DNA from: Chitinophaga pinensis
Lineage (GTDB): Bacteria > Bacteroidota > Bacteroidia > UKL13-3
Direction of reading: 5' to 3'
Length of the DNA stretch: 64,000 nt
Assembly (NCBI GenBank): GCA_945898275.1
Contig: CAMDHZ010000002.1
Location: forward strand, 131,007 to 195,006
Positions within the stretch are counted from its first letter, which is position 1. The number at the start of each line of letters is the position of its first letter. The notes under the pieces were generated by a model. The model had not been told where the DNA came from. It was given only the letters and a program-made list of their open reading frames with translations, and made no database searches. A program made the position numbers and the translations under genes. Positions 21,184 to 31,826 of the stretch are shown here, in pieces.

Positions 21184-21867
21184 ATGAAAAAAGTTATTCT
21201 TATAGTTGCCGTTTTGTTCTTTGCTATTGGTTTGAAAGCTCAGACTAGGTTTGGTTTTGGTCAGATTGACTACGATAACTGGAATGTGAATGACCCTAAT
21301 GCACATTTGTTATTATTGGTATGGCCACAAAATAATGACACACTTGATTTTGAGGTTGGTGCAGATATTTTTGTGTTAGATGGAACCGCGAAGGCGGGCA
21401 TAGATTTTAATATGAGTACCTCCAAGTGGACTTTCCCTATTGGTACCAATATATTTGATTCTTCAAATCGCAAAAAAATTGCTTATAATTTTGTTCCCAA
21501 TACTACTTTTTGGGGAAAGAAAGATTTCACGATTAAATTAGGAAACTTACAAGGTGTTACTAGTGCTGATTTATTGAATGGACAGGATTTACTTCGTGTT
21601 ATTATTGATTATGATGGAACTGGAATTGGATTGCCAAAGCTAAGCGTTCATGACTATAGATTATATCCAATTCCTGCTAGCACAATGTTATACATTGGAG
21701 GAGTAAATCCAACTGCCTACAAAATTTACGACCTAAGCGGAAGATTAGCCCAAGAAGGTGGAATTTTACAAAGCAGTATTGATGTGAGTAATTTGGGAAA
21801 TGGCCTTTATGTATTATATGCTCAAACAGATAAGGGCATGATAGTACAGAAGTTTCTTAAAGACTAG
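21184..21867 (+). CDS. Secreted protein with T9SS type A sorting domain
   Basis: Signal peptide; C-terminal YRLYPIPASTMLYIGG...YKIYDLSGRLAQEG...LGNGLYVLYAQTDKGMIVQKFLKD. Confidence 0.8.
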   Translation: MKKVILIVAVLFFAIGLKAQTRFGFGQIDYDNWNVNDPNAHLLLLVWPQNNDTLDFEVGADIFVLDGTAKAGIDFNMSTSKWTFPIGTNIFDSSNRKKIAYNFVPNTTFWGKKDFTIKLGNLQGVTSADLLNGQDLLRVIIDYDGTGIGLPKLSVHDYRLYPIPASTMLYIGGVNPTAYKIYDLSGRLAQEGGILQSSIDVSNLGNGLYVLYAQTDKGMIVQKFLKD

Positions 21868-21868
21868 A

Positions 21869-23692
21869 TTGAAAAAAACTTGGTATGTATTCGACTTTGA
21901 CAGTACCTTTACGCAAGTTGAGGCGATGGAAGAGTTGGCAGCCATTAGCTTAGAAAATGACCCAGAGCGGGACATTTTAATAGAAAAAATAAAGCAACTT
22001 ACAGAACTTGCCATGGAAGGCAAAATGCCTTTTGAGAAATCATTAAAGGCAAGGATTGCACTGCTTTCTGCAAAAAAGTATCATTTAAACTTATTGGTGA
22101 ATAGACTTAGGAAGCGCGTAAGCGCTTCATTTGTTAGAAACAAACAGTTTTTCAAAACACACAAAGGAAACGTCTTAATAATTTCTGGAGGTTTTAAGGA
22201 ATTTATTGATCCTATCGTAAAAACGTATCACATTGATGCTGATTGCGTATATGGCAATACATTTATATACGATAAGAAAAACAATATCATTGGGGCAGAT
22301 GAGACCAATTTATTGGCCCAAGCCCAAGGAAAAGTCAAATTACTTAAGCAGCTCAAATTAAGCGGAAACGTAATTATGATTGGAGATGGCTTTACAGATT
22401 TGGAGGTTTTTGAATCGGGTATGGCCAATGAATTTTATGCTTATACCGAAAATGTAAGCCGGCCAAGTGTAATTACTAAATCTGGAAAAGTGGCGCCAAG
22501 TTTAGATGAAATTCTTTTTAAACAGCATTTACCCATGTCTATTTCTTATCCAAAATCGCGCATTAGTGCTTTATTGGTGGGCAAATTAACTTGGCAAGCT
22601 GAAGTATTTTTTAAAAGAGAAGGTTATCAGGTAGAGAAGTATGATTTGTTATCGCAATTAAAAAGTAGCCCAAAGGGTGGCTCTGTGAATATTGTTTTGT
22701 TTGAACCTGAATTAGATAAAAAGGGTACAGTGAGTTCGTTTATTCTTGAACCTAAAAACAAGGTATTGGCGGCTGGAATTTGGGGCGAGTCGGTTCAAAC
22801 CGAAACCAACCCAAAGTTTGCAAAAGCAGGAATAGGAATTTTTAGCAGCAGTTATGCACATACTCGAAGTGTTGCCGAATTGGCCCTATTATATTTATTA
22901 CAATTTTCGAGGCAAAAGCAACAAGAGTTATTTGGTAAAAAGCTTGGTATTATTGGGTATGGACACAGTGGCTCCTTGTTATCTGTGATGGCAGCTCATT
23001 TGGGTTTGGAGGTTTATTATTATGATATTGACCACAAACCACCTATTGGGAATGCTAAGCAAGTTAGAACATTAAGTGATTTATTGCGCAAGTGTGAGTT
23101 GGTAGTAGTGGTTGCGGGCCGTCGATTTATTGGGCAACTAAACATTGGCCCTAAGGAATTGAATTTATTGCCTAAAGAAAGCATTTTAATTCATTTGGGT
23201 TACGATGCTTGTATTGATTTTTTGGCGGTAAAAGACATGCTTAAAACTGGCAGGCTTTCTGGTTTTTATGCAGATGTTTTAGAAGAAAAGAATTTCGCCA
23301 TTTTGAAAGAAAGTGAATCAGTAAAAGTTGGATATAGAGAAAGGTTAATGACACAACAAACGCAGGCAAATATTGCAGCATCGTTAAGCGAATATTTGTT
23401 AGAATATATCAATACTGGCGCCACTAGCGGGAGTTTAAACTTACCCTTAGTTCATTTGCCAAGTATGCATCAGCTGAATAGGTTTATTCATATTCACGAA
23501 AATAAACCAGGGGTTTTGGCTCAAATTAATAATATTTTGGCTACTTATAACATCAATGTGTTGGGTCAATATTTAAAAACCACAGAAACCATAGGATACG
23601 TAATTACTGATGTTAGTAAAGCATATCCACCAAAAGCAATTGAAGATTTAAAAAGAATAGCCGAAACCTTGCGATTTAGAGTTTTGTATTAA
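21869..23692 (+). CDS. HAD-IB phosphatase (SerB-like) fused to a D-3-phosphoglycerate dehydrogenase-like domain and ACT domain
   Basis: N-term VFDFDSTFTQVEAMEELA...IGDGFTDLEVFESGMA; middle HTRSVAELALLYLLQ...LGIIGYGHSG; C-term ACT HIHENKPGVLAQINNILATYNINVLGQYLKT. TTG start. Confidence 0.88.
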   Translation: MKKTWYVFDFDSTFTQVEAMEELAAISLENDPERDILIEKIKQLTELAMEGKMPFEKSLKARIALLSAKKYHLNLLVNRLRKRVSASFVRNKQFFKTHKGNVLIISGGFKEFIDPIVKTYHIDADCVYGNTFIYDKKNNIIGADETNLLAQAQGKVKLLKQLKLSGNVIMIGDGFTDLEVFESGMANEFYAYTENVSRPSVITKSGKVAPSLDEILFKQHLPMSISYPKSRISALLVGKLTWQAEVFFKREGYQVEKYDLLSQLKSSPKGGSVNIVLFEPELDKKGTVSSFILEPKNKVLAAGIWGESVQTETNPKFAKAGIGIFSSSYAHTRSVAELALLYLLQFSRQKQQELFGKKLGIIGYGHSGSLLSVMAAHLGLEVYYYDIDHKPPIGNAKQVRTLSDLLRKCELVVVVAGRRFIGQLNIGPKELNLLPKESILIHLGYDACIDFLAVKDMLKTGRLSGFYADVLEEKNFAILKESESVKVGYRERLMTQQTQANIAASLSEYLLEYINTGATSGSLNLPLVHLPSMHQLNRFIHIHENKPGVLAQINNILATYNINVLGQYLKTTETIGYVITDVSKAYPPKAIEDLKRIAETLRFRVLY

Positions 23693-24420
23693 CTGCGTTG
23701 CATTAAAGCTTCATACATAATGATGCCTGCTGCCACAGATACATTTAGCGAGCTAACGCCAAAATTCATTGGAATTTGCGCTAATGCCGAGCATTTTTTA
23801 ATTAATTCTAAACTAATACCCGTTTCTTCTCCACCCATGATGATGGCCAGAGGTCCTGTTAAATCGGTTTGGCTAATTGAATCTTTGGCTTTTTCTGTGC
23901 AAGCCACAGTTGTAAAGCCAGATTGATTTAGATATTCTAAAGTAGTTTTAAGGTGTTTTTCTCTGCAAACGGGCAGTTTATGTAAAGCACCTGCCGATGT
24001 TTTGATGGCATCCTCATTCACAGGTGCAGTATCTGTTAGAGGAACAACCAAAGCATGTACCCCAGCGCATAGGGCTGTTCTAGCGATTGCTCCTAAATTT
24101 CTTACATCCTTTACACCATCTAAGATTAGAATAAAAGGTGTTTCGCCTTGCTCGAAAAGCGATGGAATAATTTGTTCTAAACTATGATAAGAAATGGGGG
24201 ATGAAAAAGCCATAACCCCTTGGTGATTCTTATCTTTTAGGTTAAAAAACTTTTCTTTTGGTACGGTTTGAACCGGAACCTGCGCTCCACGAGCTGCTTT
24301 AAGCAATTCGTCGAGCGCAGGGTTAAAAATGCCTTTCATGACTTGGATTTTGATAAGGTCTTTACCAGCATCCAAGGCTTCTTTAACGGCATGGGTTCCG
24401 TAGATAATATTTTCTTTCAT
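23689..24420 (-). CDS. rlmB: 23S rRNA (guanosine(2251)-2'-O)-methyltransferase family (TrmH/RlmB)
   Basis: IIYGTHAVKEAL, ILDGVKDVRNLGAIARTALCAGVHALVVP, IMGGEETGIS, SSLNVSVAAGIIMYEA. Confidence 0.93.
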   Translation of the reverse strand: MKENIIYGTHAVKEALDAGKDLIKIQVMKGIFNPALDELLKAARGAQVPVQTVPKEKFFNLKDKNHQGVMAFSSPISYHSLEQIIPSLFEQGETPFILILDGVKDVRNLGAIARTALCAGVHALVVPLTDTAPVNEDAIKTSAGALHKLPVCREKHLKTTLEYLNQSGFTTVACTEKAKDSISQTDLTGPLAIIMGGEETGISLELIKKCSALAQIPMNFGVSSLNVSVAAGIIMYEALMQRS

Positions 24421-24422
24421 TC

Positions 24423-27400
24423 TTACAATCCAACTTGCAGCGTATCGATGCGTTTTCTGAAATCTGCTGCTAATTCGGTTTGTTTATGAAAATCAACTAC
24501 TTGCCAGATATAATTTAGTATTTGAACATTGTCTTCCAAATCTTGGCGCACACTATTTTTCTTTCCTTTAAATGAAAGGAAATATTTAGCATTTTCTTCA
24601 TGAATTCTTAGTAATTCCTTGGCTAAGTTATTCGCCTTTTCAGTAGCGCCGGCTTGGTAATAACCTTCCAAAATTCGCACCACAAAAACATCGTAGGCCA
24701 CTTGCTTATGTGGCATCACCTGTAAACAATAGTCTAATGCTTTTACAGCAGAATCTTTTCTACCTTCTAGGGTGAGTTGTTCACTTAAACGGTAGAAAAT
24801 ATTTCTAAAGTTCTTAGTTTGTCTTAGAATAGTTTCATCAAGATAAACATTGTCTTCAGCCATATTTCCCCATTTAAACTTCTCCATTATGTTCTTGTAA
24901 AGAATGTTTGAGTTGATCCTACCAGTAGTACCATCTCTTTGAACCTCGCTCGTTATAGGCACTAATCTGTAGGTTAAACCTTCTAGTTGGAAGTATTTGG
25001 TTAGGTTAAGATAAACATCGTTTCCTGTGGTGATAGCCCAATAAATAGGTCTGGTATTGATATTAGAAGCTATAATGTCTAATAAAATCAAATCAGCTTT
25101 TAGTAGATTATTGTTACCAATTTCCCAACGAATGGTATCTACCATGAATTGTTCGTCTTCTGGTTGAACCACGCCATTTTTTAAGCACTCTTGACGATTA
25201 ACAATCATGCTAAACTTTTTGGTTGGGTAATATCTAAGGGCATCACCACCTTGTGTAGCAACTGTACCCATTGGGTCAGCGTCATCATTGATAAAGGCCA
25301 GAATATTCTTTAATGGATAAAAATCTTGCGTATTGATACCATATCTTCTAGCAAGTTCAGGATTTTCGAAGAAAACCACATAATCCCTTGTTCCTTGCTT
25401 GTATTTATCTGGCGTCATGCTAAATTCTACTGGTTTGCTGTCGTAAGCTTGACGTTTAAGTCCATCTGCATACCAGTCTGTGTTTAGTAAGCTCATATTA
25501 ATTACGCGCACATCACTTCTAATATTTTCTACGTTTTGGGCATACCAAAGCGGATAGGTATCATTATCTCCATTGGTAAAAAGAATGGCATCTTTGGCGC
25601 AAGAGTTAAGATAGTCTTCTGCAAAAGCCAACGCAGTAAAGCGGTTACTTCTGTTATGGTCGTCCCAGTTTTGTTGACCCATTAGTGCTGGAACAGCGGC
25701 TAAGCTAATTACAGTTGCCCCTACAGCGGCTGTGTTTTTATTGATTTTCTTACTTAACCAATCAACCAACCCTAAAACGCCTAAACCAATCCAAATCATA
25801 AAGGTTTGGTATGAACCAACATAAGCATAATCCCTTTCTCTTGGCTGATGTGCTGGGAAGTTTAGGTAAAGGATAATGAAAAAACCCGTGAATAGGAATA
25901 AAGTTGAAACAATGATTGCATCTTCCTTTGATTTCTTGAAATGGTACACTAAACCAATTATTCCTAAAATTAAGGGTAAGAAGAAATAGGTATTTTTGGC
26001 TTTATTGTTTGCCATTGTTTCTGGCATATTCTTTTGAGGACCTAAGCGCCATTCATCAATAAAGTTAACGCCACTGATCCAATTTCCTCTAGTAAGTTCA
26101 CCATAACCTTGTTCATCATTTTGGCGACCGATGAAATTCCAGAAGAAGTATCTCCAATACATGAAACCCAATTGGTAGCTAAGCATAAAGTCGATATTTT
26201 TTCCGAAGCTAACTTTGTTTTTACCTTCAGGAATTTTTTCCCAATCTCTATATGCTCTTACGTAATCAGCTCTATCAGCCCACATACGCGGGAGGATTGT
26301 ACAATCTTTAGGGTCGTAAACTGCCTTCTTTTTTGTACCTGCTTCAACATATTTTCCATCAAAACCTTTGGCATATTGCATGTCTCCATCATCATATCTA
26401 ATGGGTCTAGCATAGAAATACTGACCATAAAGAAGTGGATTTTCACCGTATTGTTCACGGTTTAAGTAACTTAATAAAGAGAAAGGTTGTTCAGGGTCGT
26501 TCATGTCAATTGGTGGATTGGCCAAAGAACGAATGATGATCATAGCATAAGAAGAGTATCCAACGATTACAAAACTGATAGAAAGCACAATGAGATTAAT
26601 AACATCCATGGCTGCTTTCTTTTTGAACACAAAGAAATAAATAGCGCCAGTCATTGCTCCCCAAAGTATTAATGAACTTAAGTGAAAGTTAATGACCAAA
26701 TTGCTGATAAACATAACACCATAGGCAGCAATTGCTACGTATAGGCTTATGGCACTTTTAGTATGTGTATAATGTAAGAAAGAAGCAAAAAGTGTAATTA
26801 ATAATAAAATTAAGAGCAGCGCGCCCGAGTTAAAGCTTAATCCCAAAGAGTTTACCGCAAAGTAATCTAATTTAGTAGCAATGCCGGGTAGGCCTGGGAT
26901 TAGTCCAAACTGAACAATTCCAATAGCTAAAATAGCTACAGCAGAAGCTCCAAGAAAACCGTTTCGGGTGTATTTGTATTTTTTAAAGTAATAAACGTAA
27001 ACTATCGCTGGGATAACAAGTAAGTTTAACAAATGGACGCCAATAGCTAAACCAATAAGATAGGCAATAAGCACTAACCACTTGCTTGCATCCTTTTCAT
27101 GAGCAACGTTTTCCCACTTTAGAATGCACCAAAAAGTTAGGGTTGTAAAAAAACTTGAAGAGGCATATACCTCTGCTTCAACAGCCGAAAACCAAAAGGT
27201 ATCTGAAAAGTTAAGCGTTAAAGCACCAACGGCACCTGCGCCCATGATGGAAACTGTATTCCAGAATTCAAGTTCTTTGCCATCTTTGTTTAAAATCTTC
27301 TTTGCAAGGTGAGTGATGGTCCAAAACATAAACATTACAGTTAGTGCGCTGGTTACTGCGGAGACCATGTTTACCCAAAAGGCAACTTTACTAGGGTCTG

Positions 27401-27605
27401 AGGCCATCAAACTAAAAACTCTTCCTATCATTAGGAAAAGTGGCGCTCCAGGAGGGTGACAGATTTGCAAACGATAGGAAGCAGAGATAAATTCTCCACA
27501 ATCCCAGAAGCTTACAGTTGGCTCAAGGGTGAGCGTGTAGGTGACTAAAGACACTGCAAAAAGCAGCCATCCGAGTACACTGTTTAACAGGTTATATTTG
27601 TTCAT
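24423..27605 (-). CDS. DUF2723 membrane protein
   Basis: LVTYTLTLEPTVSFWDCGEFISASYRLQICHPPGAPLFLMIGR is the DUF2723 hallmark. Confidence 0.9.
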   Translation of the reverse strand: MNKYNLLNSVLGWLLFAVSLVTYTLTLEPTVSFWDCGEFISASYRLQICHPPGAPLFLMIGRVFSLMASDPSKVAFWVNMVSAVTSALTVMFMFWTITHLAKKILNKDGKELEFWNTVSIMGAGAVGALTLNFSDTFWFSAVEAEVYASSSFFTTLTFWCILKWENVAHEKDASKWLVLIAYLIGLAIGVHLLNLLVIPAIVYVYYFKKYKYTRNGFLGASAVAILAIGIVQFGLIPGLPGIATKLDYFAVNSLGLSFNSGALLLILLLITLFASFLHYTHTKSAISLYVAIAAYGVMFISNLVINFHLSSLILWGAMTGAIYFFVFKKKAAMDVINLIVLSISFVIVGYSSYAMIIIRSLANPPIDMNDPEQPFSLLSYLNREQYGENPLLYGQYFYARPIRYDDGDMQYAKGFDGKYVEAGTKKKAVYDPKDCTILPRMWADRADYVRAYRDWEKIPEGKNKVSFGKNIDFMLSYQLGFMYWRYFFWNFIGRQNDEQGYGELTRGNWISGVNFIDEWRLGPQKNMPETMANNKAKNTYFFLPLILGIIGLVYHFKKSKEDAIIVSTLFLFTGFFIILYLNFPAHQPRERDYAYVGSYQTFMIWIGLGVLGLVDWLSKKINKNTAAVGATVISLAAVPALMGQQNWDDHNRSNRFTALAFAEDYLNSCAKDAILFTNGDNDTYPLWYAQNVENIRSDVRVINMSLLNTDWYADGLKRQAYDSKPVEFSMTPDKYKQGTRDYVVFFENPELARRYGINTQDFYPLKNILAFINDDADPMGTVATQGGDALRYYPTKKFSMIVNRQECLKNGVVQPEDEQFMVDTIRWEIGNNNLLKADLILLDIIASNINTRPIYWAITTGNDVYLNLTKYFQLEGLTYRLVPITSEVQRDGTTGRINSNILYKNIMEKFKWGNMAEDNVYLDETILRQTKNFRNIFYRLSEQLTLEGRKDSAVKALDYCLQVMPHKQVAYDVFVVRILEGYYQAGATEKANNLAKELLRIHEENAKYFLSFKGKKNSVRQDLEDNVQILNYIWQVVDFHKQTELAADFRKRIDTLQVGL

Positions 27606-27698
27606 GCGTTCAAAATAATTATGCGCTATTAACGAAGAAAGGCAAACATAAATGATTTCTCCTAAATTTGCGGAGGTTTTGATAGGAGAAAAAGATTA

Positions 27699-28931
27699 GT
27701 GTCACATACAGTAGTAATAATTGGTGGAGGGGCAGCAGGGTATTTTGCTGCCATCCAATGCGCAGAAACAAACAAGTTAGCCAAGGTTATCTTGTTGGAA
27801 AAGAGCGCAAAAGTGTTGCAAAAGGTAAAAGTTTCCGGAGGTGGAAGATGCAATGTAACGCATGCTTGTTTTGATTTAAAACAATTAGCAAAAAATTATC
27901 CGCGAGGAGAAAAGCATTTAAAATCTGCTTTTTCTCGATTTTTCACCCAAGATACAGTGAATTGGTTTGAACAAAGAAAGGTAAAACTAAAGGCAGAGGC
28001 TGATGGTAGGATGTTTCCAATTACGGATGATTCACAAACTATTATTGATTGTTTGCAAAAAGAGGTTTCTAGGCTAGGAATTGAAGTGAGATTAGAAACT
28101 TCTGTAAAACGTGTAGCGCCAAGTTTTCATGGAGGATTTGATTTATATCTATCAAATGACCAAAAGCTAGTCTGTAACCGAGTTATTATTGCCAGTGGTG
28201 GATCTCCAAAAGCAGAAGGCTTGGATTGGGTAAAAGATTTAGGAGTAAGAATTGAAACACCTGTTCCGTCTTTGTTTACTTTTAATATTCCAAACTCAGA
28301 ATTATTAGCGCTACAAGGGATTGCAGTTAATCCGGTGAGGGTTAGAGTTGTTGATACCAAGCTTGAGAATTGTGGACCTATGTTAATTACCCATTGGGGT
28401 TTAAGCGGTCCTGCAATTTTGAAATTGTCCTCTTTAGGTGCAAGGTATTTTGCAGAAAAAGAGTATAAATTTCAGGCACAAATTAGTTGGCTAGAAAATA
28501 AAAAGGAGGATGCTGTTCGCCAAGAATTGTTTAATTTAAAGGCAGCTAATCCATCGAAGCAGGTTAGTAGTCTCTTCCCTTTTTTGCTCCCAAAACGTTT
28601 AAATACTTATATTTTAGAGCGCTCTGGAATTAATGAAAAGCTAAATTGGGGTGAAGTAAGCAAAGAAAATTTAAATCAATTGATTCAAAATTTGCTTTAT
28701 GATACCTACGAGGTTTCAGGAAAAACTACTTTCAAAGAAGAATTTGTTACCTGTGGCGGTGTGAACCTAGATGACATTGATTTTAGAACCATGGAATTTA
28801 AACGCATGCGTGGCTTACATTTCGCAGGTGAGGTTTTAGATATTGATGGAATTACAGGAGGCTTTAATTTTCAAGCTGCTTGGACAACAGGATTTATTGC
28901 AGGTCAGGCTGCTGCAGCTGAGCTAAGTTAA
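27699..28931 (+). CDS. HI0933/BaiN-type NAD(P)/FAD-dependent oxidoreductase
   Basis: VVIIGGGAAGYFAAIQCA, KVSGGGRCNVTHACF, GLHFAGEVLDIDGITGGFNFQAAWTTGFIAG. Confidence 0.95.
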   Translation: MSHTVVIIGGGAAGYFAAIQCAETNKLAKVILLEKSAKVLQKVKVSGGGRCNVTHACFDLKQLAKNYPRGEKHLKSAFSRFFTQDTVNWFEQRKVKLKAEADGRMFPITDDSQTIIDCLQKEVSRLGIEVRLETSVKRVAPSFHGGFDLYLSNDQKLVCNRVIIASGGSPKAEGLDWVKDLGVRIETPVPSLFTFNIPNSELLALQGIAVNPVRVRVVDTKLENCGPMLITHWGLSGPAILKLSSLGARYFAEKEYKFQAQISWLENKKEDAVRQELFNLKAANPSKQVSSLFPFLLPKRLNTYILERSGINEKLNWGEVSKENLNQLIQNLLYDTYEVSGKTTFKEEFVTCGGVNLDDIDFRTMEFKRMRGLHFAGEVLDIDGITGGFNFQAAWTTGFIAGQAAAAELS

Positions 28932-29385
28932 GTTTTTCTAGGAAGGCAATCATAGATTTAGAATCTTGTGTGCCTATTAGAAATTTCTTTCCACTTTTTA
29001 AAATCAATTGCAATCCTTCATTTCCCCTGATGGTATAAGCTTTTTCACCAGCGAAATTGAACCGGATACCCCATCCTCCAAATTCTTTAATGGCTTTATA
29101 CTTTCTAACTTGAATGTACTGTAGTTCTTCCCATTTCACATAATAATAAACGCGCTGGAAAGGAAAGAACCTTAAGGTAATTCCATGTTCATCCATTCTT
29201 GTTTCAAGATTTGTGAAATACAATAGGACAGAAATGATTGAAACTAAAGTAATACTTATTAATAATCCGTAACGCTCGGTTGGATCAGCCTTGCCAGATA
29301 AAATGCCGTAAGCAATTGCTAAAACTGTAATCAGGAGCATGGTCCAAATCCACCATTGGTTAAATTTTTGTTTCTCGTAGAACAT
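28894..29385 (-). CDS. Small membrane protein, PH-like
   Basis: Two N-terminal TM helices then a beta-rich domain; tail-to-tail overlap with 27699-28931. Confidence 0.6.
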   Translation of the reverse strand: MFYEKQKFNQWWIWTMLLITVLAIAYGILSGKADPTERYGLLISITLVSIISVLLYFTNLETRMDEHGITLRFFPFQRVYYYVKWEELQYIQVRKYKAIKEFGGWGIRFNFAGEKAYTIRGNEGLQLILKSGKKFLIGTQDSKSMIAFLEKLNLAQLQQPDLQ

Positions 29386-29522
29386 AATTGGTTACAAAAG
29401 TGTAAAAAAGTGCCGAGAATTTAAATGTTTAATTAAGGTTAGGCATATAATACATCAAACTTATTCAAGTTAATTTGCTGTATTTTGTAAGTTTGAAGTC
29501 AGATTATTTACTAAATAATATT

Positions 29523-31628
29523 ATGGGAGTTGAAAAGAAGAGAGTTTTGGTTACTGCGGCCTTGCCTTACGCAAATGGTCCAGTGCATATTGGCCATTTG
29601 GCTGGATGTTATTTGCCAGCGGATATTTATGTTAGGTATTTAAAAGCCATTGGTAAAGAGGTTTTGTTTATTTGTGGTAGCGATGAGCATGGTGTACCCA
29701 TTACCATTAAAGCAAAAAAAGAAGGCATTACACCTCAACAGGTTGTAGATAAATATGATGGCATCATGAAGAATGCCTTTAAATCATTTGGAATAGATTT
29801 TAGTTATTATGGCAGAACCAGCTCTCCCGTTCACCATCAAACAGCCCAAGAATTCTTTAGGCATTTATATGAAAAAGGGGTTTTTGAGGAAGAGGTAACT
29901 CAACAATATTATGATGTAGAGGCCCAACAGTTTCTTGCAGATAGGTACATCACAGGAACCTGCCCACGTTGCGGAAATCCTGGTGCTTACGGAGACCAAT
30001 GCGAAAAATGTGGAACATCTTTAAGTCCAACCGATTTAATTAACCCAAAATCTGCATTAAGTGGGGCTGTTCCCATTTTAAAGGAAACAAAAAACTGGTT
30101 TCTTCCAATGGGAAAATTGCAGAGTACACCTGCTTTTCAAGCCTACATTAAGCGCTTTGAGGGATGGAAATCGAACATCAAAGGCCAATGTGCCAGTTGG
30201 TTAAACGAAGGTTTGCAAAGTAGAGCCATGACCAGAGATTTGGATTGGGGCGTTCCTGTTCCGATTGAAGGTGCTGATGGAAAAGTATTGTATGTTTGGT
30301 TTGATGCCCCAATTGGGTACATCAGCGCCACTAAAGAAGCCCTGCTTGCTAGTAGCCAGCAGCCAGATGTCAGCAGCTTAACTTGGCAAGACTGGTGGCA
30401 AAATGAAGCTACCGAACTCATTCATTTTATTGGAAAGGATAATATTGTGTTTCATGCCATTATTTTCCCGATGATGCTCATGACCCACGGAGATTATATT
30501 CTGCCTTCGAATGTGCCAGCAAACGAGTTTCTAAATTTGGAAGGTGATAAGATTTCCACTTCACGCAATTGGGCGGTTTGGTTGCATGAGTACTTAGAAG
30601 ATTTTCCAAATAGAGAGGATGAATTGCGTTATGTGTTAACGAGTATTGCGCCAGAAACCAAAGACAGCGAGTTTACATGGAAGGATTACCAAACGCGCAT
30701 CAATAGCGAGTTGGTTAGCATTTTTGGAAACTTTGTGAACCGAGTTTTGGTGTTGTGCGATAAATATTATGAAGGTGTTGTTCCTTTGGCATTCGACTTC
30801 AGCAACTCAGTAGCTTATGAAAAAATAGAAGCTTCACAGAAAATTTGTTTTGAGCAAATAGCCGCAAATATTGCAGAGATGGAGCAGGATTTAAAAGAAG
30901 TAAAACTGAGAGATGCCCAAGCATGTTTTATGAATATTGCCCGCGCGGGTAACAAATACCTTGCCGACACAGAGCCATGGAAATTGGTTAAAACTGATGA
31001 AGAAGCAGTTAAAGGAATTTTGTTTGATGCACTCCAAATATGTGCAAAGCTAGCCATAGCTGCAACACCATTTTTGCCACACACTTCCAAGAAGTTGGTA
31101 GGTTTGTTAGGTTTGAACCAAGTGAGTTGGCAACAGTTAAACGCTCAAGTTATTATAGAAACTGGCTCACAGTTGGCCAAGCCAGAAATATTATACAAGC
31201 AGGTAGAGGATGAAGAAATTAACAAACAACTCGAAAGGCTTCAACAGATTAAAACATCAAAAACCCAACAGCCAAGTAGCAGCGATTTAGCCGAGCTTAA
31301 GACCAATATTACTTGGGAAGACTTTGATAAATTAGATTTGCGTGTAGGTAAAGTTATTGAAGCTGTAAAAGTTCCTAAAGCAGATAAACTCTTAAATTTA
31401 ACAGTTGATTTAGGCTTTGACAAGCGTACAATCTTAAGCGGCATTGCCGAATATTATCAACCAGAGGAGTTAATAGGAAAGTTGGTAACAGTAGTTGCCA
31501 ATTTAGCCCCACGAAAAATTAGAGGAATCGAAAGCCAAGGCATGCTTTTGATGGCAGGCAATGACTTTGGAAAACTCTACAGCGTGAGCCCAGAAAAAGA
31601 AATAGAACCAGGAAGCGTGGTGAAGTAA
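29523..31628 (+). CDS. metG: Methionine--tRNA ligase with C-terminal tRNA-binding domain
   Basis: [27 protein letters not shown]; zinc cysteines; [13 protein letters not shown]-terminal [18 protein letters not shown] at 29523 preferred. Confidence 0.97.
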   Translation: MGVEKKRVLVTAALPYANGPVHIGHLAGCYLPADIYVRYLKAIGKEVLFICGSDEHGVPITIKAKKEGITPQQVVDKYDGIMKNAFKSFGIDFSYYGRTSSPVHHQTAQEFFRHLYEKGVFEEEVTQQYYDVEAQQFLADRYITGTCPRCGNPGAYGDQCEKCGTSLSPTDLINPKSALSGAVPILKETKNWFLPMGKLQSTPAFQAYIKRFEGWKSNIKGQCASWLNEGLQSRAMTRDLDWGVPVPIEGADGKVLYVWFDAPIGYISATKEALLASSQQPDVSSLTWQDWWQNEATELIHFIGKDNIVFHAIIFPMMLMTHGDYILPSNVPANEFLNLEGDKISTSRNWAVWLHEYLEDFPNREDELRYVLTSIAPETKDSEFTWKDYQTRINSELVSIFGNFVNRVLVLCDKYYEGVVPLAFDFSNSVAYEKIEASQKICFEQIAANIAEMEQDLKEVKLRDAQACFMNIARAGNKYLADTEPWKLVKTDEEAVKGILFDALQICAKLAIAATPFLPHTSKKLVGLLGLNQVSWQQLNAQVIIETGSQLAKPEILYKQVEDEEINKQLERLQQIKTSKTQQPSSSDLAELKTNITWEDFDKLDLRVGKVIEAVKVPKADKLLNLTVDLGFDKRTILSGIAEYYQPEELIGKLVTVVANLAPRKIRGIESQGMLLMAGNDFGKLYSVSPEKEIEPGSVVK

Positions 31629-31826
31629 TGCTTAACTTGCCACATTTAAATTAATAACATTGAAGGTTTCATTTCCATTACTTTAAAAAATTGAATCGTA
31701 CCTATCTGTGCTACCTATGATAATCTGTGTCAAGTAAAATTATGTAAATCTTTTTTACACCTGCATGGACATTAGCCCATAAATCAAGTTATTTGTTAGT
31801 TAATCGACTTTTTAATGATTGGGTTT

